Source: Mycolicibacterium monacense
GTDB taxonomy: Bacteria > Actinomycetota > Actinomycetes > Mycobacteriales > Mycobacteriaceae
NCBI RefSeq assembly: GCF_010731575.1
Contig: NZ_AP022617.1
Span: 806,001-870,000 of the forward strand
Reading direction: 5' to 3'
DNA: 64,000 nucleotides
The notes beneath the pieces were generated by a model. It was not told where the DNA came from. It saw nothing but the letters and a program-made list of their open reading frames with translations, and did not search any database. Both the position numbers and the translations under genes were made by a program. Shown piece after piece: positions 43,824 to 52,575 of the stretch (the first letter of the stretch is position 1; every line of letters begins with the position of its first letter).

Positions 43824-44477
43824 CTAGATCTTGGCGAAACCGTGCGCGACGAAGTCCCAGCATTCGTCGGCGGTGATCGGGTGGACGGAGCCGTCGTCGG
43901 CGCCGCCGCTGGACTGTGCGACGAACATGACCGTCTGCATCGTCATCGCGGCCATCCGCTTGGGGTTGATGCCCTCGCGTAGTTGGCCTGCGGCGCTGGC
44001 CTCTTCCATCAACTCGGCGAGCAGCACGAGCAACGGGGCGTGCGCCACCTTGACCTCCGCGGGATGTGACACCAGGAGTCGGGGCGCGAAGTCGGTGAAC
44101 AGGGGCCGCTGCGCGGCGGGGTCCGGCCGGGAGGTCTCGAAAAGCAGCTGGACGGCGACTTTGAGGCGTTCGATCGGATCGGTGTGGCTGGCCGTGGCCG
44201 CCCGGATCTGGTCGGCCGACCGGCTCAGCGCATCCTCGAAGAGGGCCAGCAGCAACTCGTGTTTACCGTCGAACTGCAGGTAGAAGCTGCGAAGCGACTG
44301 GCGCGAGCGGTCGACGACCTCCTGCACCGTGAAGTCGGTGCTGCCCTTTTCGATGATGATCGCCTGGGCGGCGTCGAGGAAGCGCTGGACGCGCTGCGCG
44401 GCGCGCAGTTTGGCGGTCTTGATCGACCGTTCGACGGCCCGCTGCTTCCAGGCCGGCTCTTCGCTGGGGGTGCTCAC
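43824..44477 (-). CDS. TetR family regulator, candidate regulon repressor
   Basis: GTG 44477 gives 217 residues; the frame stays open to 44543, but that region is promoter-like. The helix-turn-helix covers about residues 45-75 (STDFTVQEVVDRSRQSLRSFYLQFDGKHEL). It diverges from the acyl-CoA dehydrogenase operon, and the best GAGAATA-G-TATTCTC palindrome lies between. By position it is the likely binder of that site, and hence possibly of the same palindrome at 2077, 9243 and 52561. An acyl-CoA ester would be a reasonable ligand but is a guess. Confidence 0.85.
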   Translation of the reverse strand: MSTPSEEPAWKQRAVERSIKTAKLRAAQRVQRFLDAAQAIIIEKGSTDFTVQEVVDRSRQSLRSFYLQFDGKHELLLALFEDALSRSADQIRAATASHTDPIERLKVAVQLLFETSRPDPAAQRPLFTDFAPRLLVSHPAEVKVAHAPLLVLLAELMEEASAAGQLREGINPKRMAAMTMQTVMFVAQSSGGADDGSVHPITADECWDFVAHGFAKI

Positions 44478-44599
44478 CGGCAGCTCATAGCCTGGCCGGG
44501 TCGGGAGAACATGGATGAACTGTACCGGAGAATGTCTGGGCATTGCGGTCGAAGCCCCCCTCGCGGCCCACGTGTCGGAGATTGTGCCTTCCTCATGGC

Positions 44600-44614
44600 G
44601 AGAATAGTATTCTC
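44600..44614. promoter_or_regulatory. Palindromic operator GAGAATA-G-TATTCTC (copy 3)
   Basis: This perfect 7+7 palindrome equals the reverse complement of the copy at 9243. It lies between the TetR start at 44477 and the acyl-CoA dehydrogenase start at 44665, where an autoregulatory site is expected. Confidence 0.8.
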
Positions 44615-44664
44615 AGATTGGGCATTATTGAAGCGTTTCCCCAGAGAGCAAACCCGGGAGTGCC

Positions 44665-45846
44665 GTGCAACTGACTTTCGACGCCGACGTCGAAGCCTTC
44701 CGGGCTGAGTTCGTGGCATTCCTCGACGCCAACCAACCCGACGAGGCCGACACGGCGCAGCGCCCGCGGTCGTCGGCCGACCTGCCAGACTGGGCCCGTC
44801 GCTGGCAGCGCCTGTTGTTCGACAACGGCTGGCTGCTGCCCGGCCATCCGCCGGAGTTCGGCGGCCGCAACGCCACCATCCTGCAGCAGTACGCCTATCA
44901 GCTCGAACTGTCGCGGCGCCGCATCTACCACAGCTTCAACCCGCAGGGAGTGGGGATCATCGCCGCGTCGCTGATCTCCTTCGGCACGCCCGAACAGCAG
45001 CAGAAGTGGGCGGTGCCGATCCTGCGCGCCGAGATGACCGCCGCGCTGGGTATGAGCGAACCGGGGGCCGGCTCCGACCTCGCATCATTGCGCACCCGGG
45101 CGGTGCGCGCACCGGATGCGGCACACTACGTTGTCAACGGGCAGAAGGTCTGGACGTCGGGGGCGAGCGAAGCCGACGTCATCCTCACCTTCGTGCGGAC
45201 CGATCCGGATGCGGCCAAACACCGCGGGATCAGCGTGCTGATGATCCCCACCGACTCGCCCGGCGTGATCCGCCGGCCGTTCGCCTCGATCTGCGACGCC
45301 GGGGAACTCGACTTCAACGAGGTCTTCTTCAACGACGTCGAGGTGCCGGTGGAGAACCTGATCGGTCCCGAGAACGACGGCTGGCGGGTGGCCAACGGAT
45401 CGCTGGGACACGAGCGGACGATGCTGTGGCTCAGCTACGCCGACCGCCTGCAGGACCTCATCGACGACTTCCCGGCCCACACCGCACTGGACCGGGACCG
45501 CTACGCCACCATGGTGATCGACTCGATGGCGGTGCGCCTGCTCGGTTCGGTCGCGCTCGCCAGGGCCGCCAGGGGAGTCGACGACGCCGGGGCGCTGTCG
45601 GTGCTCAAGCTGCTCGGCTCCGAGACCGGGCAGCGGGCCACCGAACACGCGCTGGAGGCGGTCGGGGTGGACGGGCTGGCCCACCCCACCACCGTCGGGC
45701 CGTGGACCCCGCTCAATCTCGACGCCTACTCGTGCGGGTGGTTCGAGCGGTACACCCGGACCTTCGCGGGGACCATCGCCGGCGGGACTTCCGAGATCCA
45801 ACGCAACATCATCGCCCAGCGCCTGCTCGGGCTGCCCAGGAACTAG
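44665..45846 (+). CDS. Acyl-CoA dehydrogenase
   Basis: The 393-residue protein starts at GTG 44665. It has MSEPGAGSDLASL, WTSGASEADV and C-terminal AGGTSEIQRNII. The C-terminal EGT glutamate is replaced by Gly, and the HER segment in the central helix (GHERTMLW) may carry the base. It is full length and stands alone, without a short partner. It is followed after 10 bases by a crotonase, so the pair would perform dehydrogenation and hydration. It lies under the palindromic operator. Confidence 0.9.
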   Translation: MQLTFDADVEAFRAEFVAFLDANQPDEADTAQRPRSSADLPDWARRWQRLLFDNGWLLPGHPPEFGGRNATILQQYAYQLELSRRRIYHSFNPQGVGIIAASLISFGTPEQQQKWAVPILRAEMTAALGMSEPGAGSDLASLRTRAVRAPDAAHYVVNGQKVWTSGASEADVILTFVRTDPDAAKHRGISVLMIPTDSPGVIRRPFASICDAGELDFNEVFFNDVEVPVENLIGPENDGWRVANGSLGHERTMLWLSYADRLQDLIDDFPAHTALDRDRYATMVIDSMAVRLLGSVALARAARGVDDAGALSVLKLLGSETGQRATEHALEAVGVDGLAHPTTVGPWTPLNLDAYSCGWFERYTRTFAGTIAGGTSEIQRNIIAQRLLGLPRN

Positions 45847-45855
45847 AGGAGCAAC

Positions 45856-46638
45856 GTGTACATCGACTACGAGGTCGCCGACAAGATCGCGACCATATCG
45901 CTGAACCGCCCCGAGGTGGCCAACGCGCAGAACACCGAACTGCTCGACGAACTCGACGCCGCGTGGACGCGGGCCGCCGAGGATCCCGAGGTGGTGGTGA
46001 TCGTGTTGCGCGCCAACGGGAAACACTTCTCGGCGGGTCACGACCTGCGGGGCGGCGGGCCGGTTCCGGACAAGATCACACTCGAGTTCATCATCGCCCA
46101 CGAGTCCAAGCGCTACCTCGAGTACACGCTGCGGTGGCGCAATACGCCCAAACCGTCGATCGCCGCGGTGCAGGGCCGCTGCATCTCCGGTGGGCTGATG
46201 CTGTGCTGGCCCTGCGATCTGATCCTGGCCGCCGATGACGCGCTGTTCTCGGATCCGGTGGCGCTGATGGGCATCGGCGGTGTCGAATACCACGGCCACA
46301 CCTGGGAATTGGGGGCGCGCAAGGCCAAGGAGATCCTGTTCACCGGCCGGCCGCTGACCGCCGAGGAGGCCGAACGCACCGGCATGGTGAACCGGGTCGT
46401 ACCCCGTGACGATCTCGACGCCGAGACCCGCGCGCTGGCCGAGCAGATCGCCGCGATGCCGCCGTTCGCCCTGCGTCAGGCCAAACGTGCGGTCAACCAG
46501 ACCCTCGACGTACAGGGGTTCTACGCGGCGATCCAGTCGGTGTTCGACATCCACCAGACCGGGCACGGCAACGCGCTGAGCGTGGGCGGATGGCCGGTGC
46601 TGGTCGACCTCGACAAGATGAAGGGCACCGTCCAGTAG
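45856..46638 (+). CDS. Enoyl-CoA hydratase/isomerase
   Basis: The 260-residue crotonase starts at GTG 45856 behind AGAGGAG. It contains LNRPEVANAQ, ANGKHFSAGHDL and IAAVQGRCISGGLMLCWPCDL. A charged C-terminal part follows with RQAKRAVNQT. It would hydrate the product of the upstream dehydrogenase. It converges with the reverse operon whose last stop lies 27 bases away. Confidence 0.9.
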   Translation: MYIDYEVADKIATISLNRPEVANAQNTELLDELDAAWTRAAEDPEVVVIVLRANGKHFSAGHDLRGGGPVPDKITLEFIIAHESKRYLEYTLRWRNTPKPSIAAVQGRCISGGLMLCWPCDLILAADDALFSDPVALMGIGGVEYHGHTWELGARKAKEILFTGRPLTAEEAERTGMVNRVVPRDDLDAETRALAEQIAAMPPFALRQAKRAVNQTLDVQGFYAAIQSVFDIHQTGHGNALSVGGWPVLVDLDKMKGTVQ

Positions 46639-46665
46639 CGCCCCGAATTCTCGCTCGCGGAGCAA

Positions 46666-47463
46666 TCAGAGGCTGACCAGCCTCGGCGCCGAGCCGCGGG
46701 CCCGCAGCCCCGCTCCGGCCTTACGGGTGAGTTCCCTTGCGCTACCCAGCAATCCGTCGAGGACCAGCGCCCGCTTCACGTGCACGTGCAACTCGTGCTC
46801 CTCGGTGAACCCGATGCCGCCGAGCACCTGCTGGCAGTTCCTGGCCGCCGTCAAGGCCGCCTTACCCGCCGCGGCCTTCGCCAGCAGCGCGGTCAGGTCG
46901 GGATTCTCGGATCCGGGCAGGGTCAGCGTCGCCTCGGCGCCCTCGATGGCCACCAGCGTCTCGGCCAGGCGGTGCCGGACGGCCTGGAACTGGGCGATCG
47001 GCTTACCGAACTGAACCCGGTCGCGCGCATGCGTGCAGGCCAGCCTCAGCATCGCCCGCGCCGATCCGACCAGCCACCAGCCGACGGCCAGACGGGCCTC
47101 GGCGACCCGGATCGGGTAGCCCTCCTCCTCGCGGCGCAGCGGCAGGCCGCCCAGCGTCGTGTTCGGGGCCGTCCCGACGCGGTCCCACACCACCCACGAG
47201 TTACCCGCGTACGGCAGCGGCAGTTCCACGGTGTCGCCGATCGTGTTCCCGGTCGCGTGCAACACCACGTCGACGAGAGCCGATGCGTGCGAACCGGTTT
47301 CACCCAGCAGGCGGAACACCAGCGGCACCGCCGTATCGGGCATGTCGGTCAGCATCTCGGCCCAGCCGAGTTCGGTGAGCGCGGCGTCGAGATCGGGCCC
47401 CGATGTCGACAGCATGGTCTTGCGCAGTGAGGTTTCGAGCATCTCGAGTGACTGCTGGTCCAC
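46666..47463 (-). CDS. Acyl-CoA dehydrogenase, short subunit
   Basis: GTG 47463 is favoured because AAGGAG sits 6 bases before it; GTG 47469 would overlap the upstream stop but leave no spacing. The 265-residue protein is again a short FadE, with HARDRVQFGKPIAQFQAVRH and GGIGFTEEHELH. It partners naturally with the full-length subunit encoded directly upstream. Together they repeat the arrangement at 3550-5443. It is the last gene of the seven-gene Rieske operon. Confidence 0.86.
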   Translation of the reverse strand: MDQQSLEMLETSLRKTMLSTSGPDLDAALTELGWAEMLTDMPDTAVPLVFRLLGETGSHASALVDVVLHATGNTIGDTVELPLPYAGNSWVVWDRVGTAPNTTLGGLPLRREEEGYPIRVAEARLAVGWWLVGSARAMLRLACTHARDRVQFGKPIAQFQAVRHRLAETLVAIEGAEATLTLPGSENPDLTALLAKAAAGKAALTAARNCQQVLGGIGFTEEHELHVHVKRALVLDGLLGSARELTRKAGAGLRARGSAPRLVSL

Positions 47464-47465
47464 GA

Positions 47466-48608
47466 TCACTCCTTCCCGAGGTCGAGCAGGCGGCGGGCGA
47501 TGATGTTGCGCTGCACCTCGGCGGTGCCGCCGTAGATGGTGGCCGCCCGCGAGTACAGGTACTCGGTGCGCCATTCGGTCTCGTCGAGTTCGATGGCGCC
47601 GGGCAGCAGATCACGCGCGGTGTCGTAGAGGAGCTGTTCGGCGCCGGCCAGCAGGACCTTGTCGATGGAGGTGTCCGGCCCGAGTTTCTGACCGTCGGCC
47701 AGCCGGTGCTGGGTGGCGCGGGAACGGCACCGCAGCGTGTGCAGCGCCAGGTACACGTCGCCCATGTCGGTGTCCACGGCCTGACCGACCCGCTTGACTT
47801 CCTCGACGAGCGCGTCGAACCGCGAGTACAGGTAGGCGATGCGCTGCCAGAAGCACGTGGAGCGTTCGTAAGGCAGCAGATCCATCGCCAGCCGCCAACC
47901 GTCGCCCGGTTTGCCGAGCATCCGGCTCGCGTCCACCCTGACGTCGTCGAAGTAGACCTCGCAGAATTCGTCGACGTCGTGCATGGTGCGCAGCGGCCGC
48001 ACGGTGATACCCGGGGTGTCGAGGTCGACGAAGAACGCGGTGATCGCCTCGTGGTTCGGCGTGTTCGCATCGCCGGTGCGGGTCAGCAGGATGCACCGGT
48101 GGGAGTACTGCGCGAAGCTGGTCCAGACCTTCTGGCCGTTGACGACGTAGGTGTTCCCCCCGGATGAGGGATCGAGCACGGCGCGGGTGGTCAGCGATGC
48201 CAGATCGCTACCCGAACCGGGTTCGGAGAACCCTTGGCACCACTGCTCTTCGCCGCTGAGCAGTTTCGGCACCATCTCGGCGGCCAGATCGGGGGCGGCG
48301 TAGTCGATCATCGTCGGCGCCAGCACCTCGAGCATCGAGTACGGCCCAGGTTCGGCCAGTCGGCGACCGACCACCTCCTCGCCGACGATGGCCCGAAGGA
48401 TCGCCGGTCCGCCGAGGCCGCCCGCGCTCTCGGGCCACCCGTAGCGCATCCAGCCCGCGTCGTAGAGCGCCCTCTGCACCCGGGCGAACTGCCGGATGTG
48501 GCCTTCCAGCGAATGGTCCTCGGGTGGGGTCAGATCGTTCTCGCCGAGCCAGGCCACCAGCTGAGACCGGAACTCGGCGGGATCGGAGTACTGAACGGCT
48601 TCGGTCAT
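47466..48608 (-). CDS. Acyl-CoA dehydrogenase, long subunit
   Basis: ATG 48608 overlaps the NTF2-like gene stop as ATGA. The 380-residue protein has FSEPGSGSDLASL, WTSFAQYSH, and C-terminal YGGTAEVQRNII. As in the other long subunits the EGT glutamate is absent, and LPYERSTCF offers a helix glutamate. It should form a heteromer with the short subunit that follows. The operon context with a Rieske oxygenase suggests a CoA ester from a ring-bearing acid. Confidence 0.9.
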   Translation of the reverse strand: MTEAVQYSDPAEFRSQLVAWLGENDLTPPEDHSLEGHIRQFARVQRALYDAGWMRYGWPESAGGLGGPAILRAIVGEEVVGRRLAEPGPYSMLEVLAPTMIDYAAPDLAAEMVPKLLSGEEQWCQGFSEPGSGSDLASLTTRAVLDPSSGGNTYVVNGQKVWTSFAQYSHRCILLTRTGDANTPNHEAITAFFVDLDTPGITVRPLRTMHDVDEFCEVYFDDVRVDASRMLGKPGDGWRLAMDLLPYERSTCFWQRIAYLYSRFDALVEEVKRVGQAVDTDMGDVYLALHTLRCRSRATQHRLADGQKLGPDTSIDKVLLAGAEQLLYDTARDLLPGAIELDETEWRTEYLYSRAATIYGGTAEVQRNIIARRLLDLGKE

Positions 48609-49051
48609 CCGGCCTCGGGCCTTCCGATGGCGTGGGGGCGACCGGAGTCGTGTTCGCCGCTGCGCCGGATGAACGTCATGGCGCGGGTGCGCAGACGCCA
48701 GCCGCCATCGGTGCGCACGTAGGTGTCGTTGTAGTACCCGATGCGCATGTCGTGTTTGGAGTGCTCGATGAAGCACAACGGCTGTGTGCCGGTGGCCTTG
48801 TCGGGATCGTCGGGGTCCAGATGCACCAGCGCCGTCCCCGTCATGAACAGACCCTTGGGGGCGGCGTCGACGAGTTCGGGGAACCGGGCCAGCGTGTAGG
48901 TGGACCCGAATGCGCTGTAGGTGCCGTCGGGGGTGAACACCGAGATCAGCCCGTCGATGTCACCCTGGGTGATGGTGACGGCGTACTTGGCCAGCAACTG
49001 CTGGATCTCGATGTGGTCCGCGAGACGCGATTCGCTAATTGGCGCTGTCAT
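48605..49051 (-). CDS. SnoaL/NTF2-like family protein
   Basis: The 148-residue protein has the start of an NTF2-like cone fold: ADHIEIQQLLAKYAVTITQGDIDGLISVF, followed by strands ending in GGWRLRTRAMTFIRRSG. Proteins of this type act as isomerases, dehydratases or small oxygenase beta-like subunits. Because the operon encodes a Rieske alpha subunit without a beta subunit, this could fill that place, but the sequence fits SnoaL-like proteins better. It overlaps both neighbours (17 and 4 bases). Confidence 0.82.
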   Translation of the reverse strand: MTAPISESRLADHIEIQQLLAKYAVTITQGDIDGLISVFTPDGTYSAFGSTYTLARFPELVDAAPKGLFMTGTALVHLDPDDPDKATGTQPLCFIEHSKHDMRIGYYNDTYVRTDGGWRLRTRAMTFIRRSGEHDSGRPHAIGRPEAG

Positions 49052-50261
49052 TCTTGAAGACCTTTCCGCCTTTCATGACGAAGTTCACGTGCCGGGTGAC
49101 GGTGATGTCGGACAACGGATCTCCCGGTACGGCGATGATGTCGGCGAGCAGTCCCTCGGCCAGGCGGCCGCGGTCGCTGACGTTGATCAGATCGGCGGCC
49201 ACGACGGTCGCGGCCCGCAGCACCGCGGCCGGCGGCATACCCCATTCGACGAGGGTGACGAGTTCGTCGGCGTTGCGGCCGTGCGGGATCGCCGGGGCGT
49301 CGGTGCCGACGGCGATCTTCACGCCCGCCTCGTAGGCGGCCTTGATCGACGTGCGCGCCTTGGGGAACATCTCAGCGGCCTTGGCCTGCAACTCCGGCGG
49401 CGCCTTGGACACGTCCATGTACTCCGCCAGCCGCCGCGTCGTCACCAGGAATCGGTCGTTGTCGACCAGCATCTGGATGGCCTCGTCGTCCATCAGGAAT
49501 CCGTGCTCGATGCAGTCGATACCGCAGGCCACTGCGTGTTTGACCGCCTCGGCGCCGTGGGTGTGGGCAGCCACCCGCAGCCCGCGCCGGTGCGCCTCGT
49601 CGACGATGGCGCGCAGTTCCTCGTCCGAATAGTGTTGTGCGCCAGCCTCACCCGTCAACGACATGACGCCGCCGGATACGCACACCTTGATCAGCTGGGC
49701 GCCGTGTTTGATCTGGTAGCGCACGGCCTTGCGGATCTCGTCGATGCCGTTGGCGATGCCCTCCTCGACCGTCAACTCCAGTGCGCCCGGCATGAACGCC
49801 GCGAACATCGTGGGGTCGAGATGGCCGCCGGTCGGCGTGATCGCGTGTCCCGCCGGGATGACACGCGGCCCGTCGATCCAGCCGGCGTCGATCGCCTTAC
49901 CGAGCGCGACGTCGAGCAGGTATCCGCCGGTCTTGACGAACAGACCGAGGTTGCGCACTGTGGTGAACCCGGCGCGCAGGGTGCGCCTGGCGTTGCCCAC
50001 CGCGCGCAACACCCGGGTCGGGGGGTCGTCCTGCACCTGGGACAGGCCGGGGTTCTCGCCCCGGCCGCCCATCAGGAGGTTGACCTCCATGTCCATCAGG
50101 CCGGGCAACAGGATCGAGTCGCCGAGATCGATCACCTCGTCACCGTCGACCGGCGATCCGCCGACGGAGACGATCCGGTCACCGTCGACACGGACGATGC
50201 CGGGGCGGATGATCTCCCCGGCATCGACGTCGACGTACCCGGCCGCCTTCAGTGTCAGCAT
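49035..50261 (-). CDS. Amidohydrolase superfamily protein lacking HxH
   Basis: The 408-residue protein resembles imidazolonepropionase- and prolidase-type amidohydrolases. It keeps Lys192, His233, His253 and Asp321 at the later metal positions. The first motif, usually HxH after PGLxD, reads Glu59-Val-Asn61 in PGLMDMEVNL. A one-metal site or an altered ligand set is possible. ATG 50261 has no obvious ribosome site. It belongs to the reverse operon, 82 bases after the preceding small gene. Confidence 0.85.
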   Translation of the reverse strand: MLTLKAAGYVDVDAGEIIRPGIVRVDGDRIVSVGGSPVDGDEVIDLGDSILLPGLMDMEVNLLMGGRGENPGLSQVQDDPPTRVLRAVGNARRTLRAGFTTVRNLGLFVKTGGYLLDVALGKAIDAGWIDGPRVIPAGHAITPTGGHLDPTMFAAFMPGALELTVEEGIANGIDEIRKAVRYQIKHGAQLIKVCVSGGVMSLTGEAGAQHYSDEELRAIVDEAHRRGLRVAAHTHGAEAVKHAVACGIDCIEHGFLMDDEAIQMLVDNDRFLVTTRRLAEYMDVSKAPPELQAKAAEMFPKARTSIKAAYEAGVKIAVGTDAPAIPHGRNADELVTLVEWGMPPAAVLRAATVVAADLINVSDRGRLAEGLLADIIAVPGDPLSDITVTRHVNFVMKGGKVFKNDSAN

Positions 50262-50343
50262 GTTCGCGCCGACACTACGGTGCTCGACGGAGTTCGGGCG
50301 ACCTTCCCCACAAACCGTGGTCTGTGCAGAGCGCCGTGCACCG

Positions 50344-50688
50344 CTAGACCACCGGCTCCCGGATGATCTCGACCCAGGCGGCGCCGCTGTCGAGGACGCG
50401 GGGCTGTTTCCACACCTCCACCGGGAACGACACCATCACCACCGACTGCATCAGGTGCATGAGCCGTTTCGCGTCATCGGGCATGCCGTGCAACGGGAAT
50501 CGGGCGTCGAGGTAGGTCATGACCTCTTCGAGTCGCGCCATCCCGACGTCATAGAGATCCTGCATCTCCTCCATCGTCGAGGCCAGCCGCTTGGCGTAGC
50601 GCTCCGGTTCGGTGGGCAGAATCCAATCGCTGAAGCGTTCGAGGTCGGCGAACTCTTCGGGCAGCAGACGTTCCTGCGTGTCAGACAT
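50344..50688 (-). CDS. Conserved-looking 114-residue protein of unknown function
   Basis: ATG 50688 overlaps the Rieske gene end by 8 bases. The protein is acidic and helix-rich in its first two thirds (EEFADLERFSDWILPTEPERYAKRLASTMEEMQ), with a final segment FPVEVWKQPRVLDSGAAWVEII. I do not recognise a family and see no metal motif, signal peptide or membrane segment. Tight coupling to the oxygenase suggests an accessory or small-subunit role. Confidence 0.75.
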   Translation of the reverse strand: MSDTQERLLPEEFADLERFSDWILPTEPERYAKRLASTMEEMQDLYDVGMARLEEVMTYLDARFPLHGMPDDAKRLMHLMQSVVMVSFPVEVWKQPRVLDSGAAWVEIIREPVV

Positions 50689-52003
50689 GTGCCTCGTCCT
50701 TGACCTTTCCGTTCGTCGCCGCCTTCGCGGCCTGCTCGAGCTTGTACTCGTCGACGTACTTGTGCGCGGTGTGGTGCAGGTGGCGCAGCAGGATCTCCTG
50801 ATCGCACAACGGGAACTCGGTGACGGCGCGGGTGCCGATCTGAGTCTGGGTGGCTTCCAGGGTGTTCGCGTCCTGCAGCGCGTACTCCTTGAACGTCACG
50901 GCCGCGAGTTCCTGCGACAGGCGCTGGCGGGTGTTCTTCGGCGGCACGAAGTACAGGTTGGCCTCGAAGATGTGGGTGTCCACACCGGTGGGCCAGTAGT
51001 TGTACGTCAGGTACCAACCCGGAACCCACAGCAGCAGCGTGAAGTTCGGGAAGAACTCGAACGAGTCCTGGCCCCACGTCTTCTGGCGAGCCGGGTTGAC
51101 CGCCGGCGGCAGCTCGTCGGGCAGGATGCCCTTGATGTCGGGACGGTCCCAGGGGCCGAACAGACCGCTGTGCAGGATCCGCTCGATCGGCTTGACCATG
51201 CTGAGGTCCTTGGGCGGGCTCATGCCACCCCAGGACGAGATCATCGAGTGCTGGTCCTTGATGTCGTAATGCAGCGCCTCGAAACCGATCTTGGCGAGCT
51301 TGGCCGCCTCTTCCGGGGTCGCCTGCTTCATGTGCAGGATCGGCGCGTGGTAGAACTCGACGAACGCGTCGATGAACAGCTTCCAGTTCGCCTTGATCTC
51401 GGAGCGGTAGCTGTACACCTCGGTCATCTCGTGGAACGGGTAGCCCTTGAGGCCCTGCCCGAACTCGCCCAGGTAGTCCTCCAGCGGTTCGGCGTCGTCG
51501 TCGAAGTTGACGAAGATGAAGCCTTCCCACACCTCGCAGCGCACCGGCTTGAGCGGGTAGTCGGCCTTGTCGACGTCGAAGAACTCATCCTCCTGCTGGA
51601 TGAACGTCAGGTCGCCGTTGAGGGCGTAACGCCAGGCGTGGTACTTGCAGGTGAACTGGCGGCAGCTGCCCGAGACCTCTTCGCCCGGATAGTCGTTCCA
51701 CACCAACTTGTTTCCGCGGTGGCGGCACAGGTTGTAGAACGCCCGGATGGTGCCGTCCTTGTCCTTGTTGACGATGATCGAGGTGCCCGGTCCGACGGAG
51801 GGCATCTCCCTGGTGAAGTAGCTGCCGGTCTTGGGGAGCCGCTCCACGCGACCGACGTGCAGCCACAGCTTCCGGAAGATGGCCTGCTGCTCCAGCTTCC
51901 ACTGCTCCGGGTCGATCGAGTCGGTGTAGTCCACCGGTGCCGTGCCGAGCTCCGGCCAGTTCTCGGTCCAGCTACCGGCGGCCGGTTTGGGGAAATGTGC
52001 CAC
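50681..52003 (-). CDS. Rieske aromatic-ring-hydroxylating oxygenase, alpha subunit
   Basis: GTG 52003 preceded by AGGAGAGG gives 440 residues. The Rieske cluster ligands are Cys93-x-His95 and Cys119-x2-His122. The mononuclear iron region reads IDAFVEFYHAPILH, with His219 and His224. It would insert one or two oxygen atoms using electrons from a ferredoxin; the plant-type ferredoxin at 1725 is under the same predicted operator. No classical beta subunit is adjacent. The family includes many mycobacterial oxygenases with unknown substrates. Confidence 0.92.
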   Translation of the reverse strand: MAHFPKPAAGSWTENWPELGTAPVDYTDSIDPEQWKLEQQAIFRKLWLHVGRVERLPKTGSYFTREMPSVGPGTSIIVNKDKDGTIRAFYNLCRHRGNKLVWNDYPGEEVSGSCRQFTCKYHAWRYALNGDLTFIQQEDEFFDVDKADYPLKPVRCEVWEGFIFVNFDDDAEPLEDYLGEFGQGLKGYPFHEMTEVYSYRSEIKANWKLFIDAFVEFYHAPILHMKQATPEEAAKLAKIGFEALHYDIKDQHSMISSWGGMSPPKDLSMVKPIERILHSGLFGPWDRPDIKGILPDELPPAVNPARQKTWGQDSFEFFPNFTLLLWVPGWYLTYNYWPTGVDTHIFEANLYFVPPKNTRQRLSQELAAVTFKEYALQDANTLEATQTQIGTRAVTEFPLCDQEILLRHLHHTAHKYVDEYKLEQAAKAATNGKVKDEAHV

Positions 52004-52009
52004 GGTTCG

Positions 52010-52540
52010 TTACCTCTCCTGGTCGGGTTCTACGCCGAACGTGTTGATGGCCATGGCGAGTGCGCCATAGCAGCCGATGGTGAAGACGAGGTCCATCCGT
52101 TGACGCTCGTCGAGATGGGCACTGAGCTGCGCCCACGTGTGATCGGAGATGTTCGCCTTCTCCTGGAGCTGATCGACCGCGTCGAGGATTGCCTGGTCGA
52201 GTTCGTCGGCGCCCTCACCTCGTGCGGCGCCCTCGATGGCCGCGTCGCTCAGCCCGACCTCGCGGCCCATCGCGACATGGTGTTCCCACTCGTACTCAGA
52301 GCCGAGGAGGTGGGCCACCCGCAGGATCGCCAGTTCGCGCAGCCGGGCCGGCAGCGTGGACCGGAACAGGAGGTGGACGTTGAAGCGCAGGAACGCGCGA
52401 GTCAGGCGGGGATGACGGGCCAGCGTCGTGAGGAGGTTTCCCGCCCCCTCCGGGTTGAGCCGCTCGTCAGGGAGCATGACCGACAGCGCGCGGCGCACGT
52501 CGTCATCCCACTGATCCGCCGGCAACGGGGCCACTCGCAC
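52010..52540 (-). CDS. Carboxymuconolactone decarboxylase/AhpD-like protein
   Basis: GTG 52540 lies 6 bases after AGGAGG and gives 176 residues. The helical pattern with RLRELAILRVAHLLGSEYEWEHHVAMGREVGLSD matches the CMD/AhpD fold. The CxxC pair of peroxidase-type AhpD is absent, with Ser-Glu-Tyr-Glu at the position, so a CMD-like role is more likely. It is the first gene of the reverse operon, behind the operator at 52561. Confidence 0.87.
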   Translation of the reverse strand: MRVAPLPADQWDDDVRRALSVMLPDERLNPEGAGNLLTTLARHPRLTRAFLRFNVHLLFRSTLPARLRELAILRVAHLLGSEYEWEHHVAMGREVGLSDAAIEGAARGEGADELDQAILDAVDQLQEKANISDHTWAQLSAHLDERQRMDLVFTIGCYGALAMAINTFGVEPDQER

Positions 52541-52560
52541 AGGCGCCTCCTCTCGCGGGT

Positions 52561-52575
52561 GAGAATCAGGTTCTC
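52561..52575. promoter_or_regulatory. Palindromic operator GAGAA-N5-TTCTC (copy 4)
   Basis: GAGAATCAGGTTCTC has perfect 5-base arms with the same spacing as the other copies. It lies 20 bases before the start of the AhpD-like gene, within the divergent region shared with the amidohydrolase at 52776. Confidence 0.7.

Noticed and set aside
46639..46665. Terminator between the convergent crotonase and dehydrogenase genes
   Set aside because: Only a 4-base stem (GCTC/GAGC) can form, too weak to support a call.
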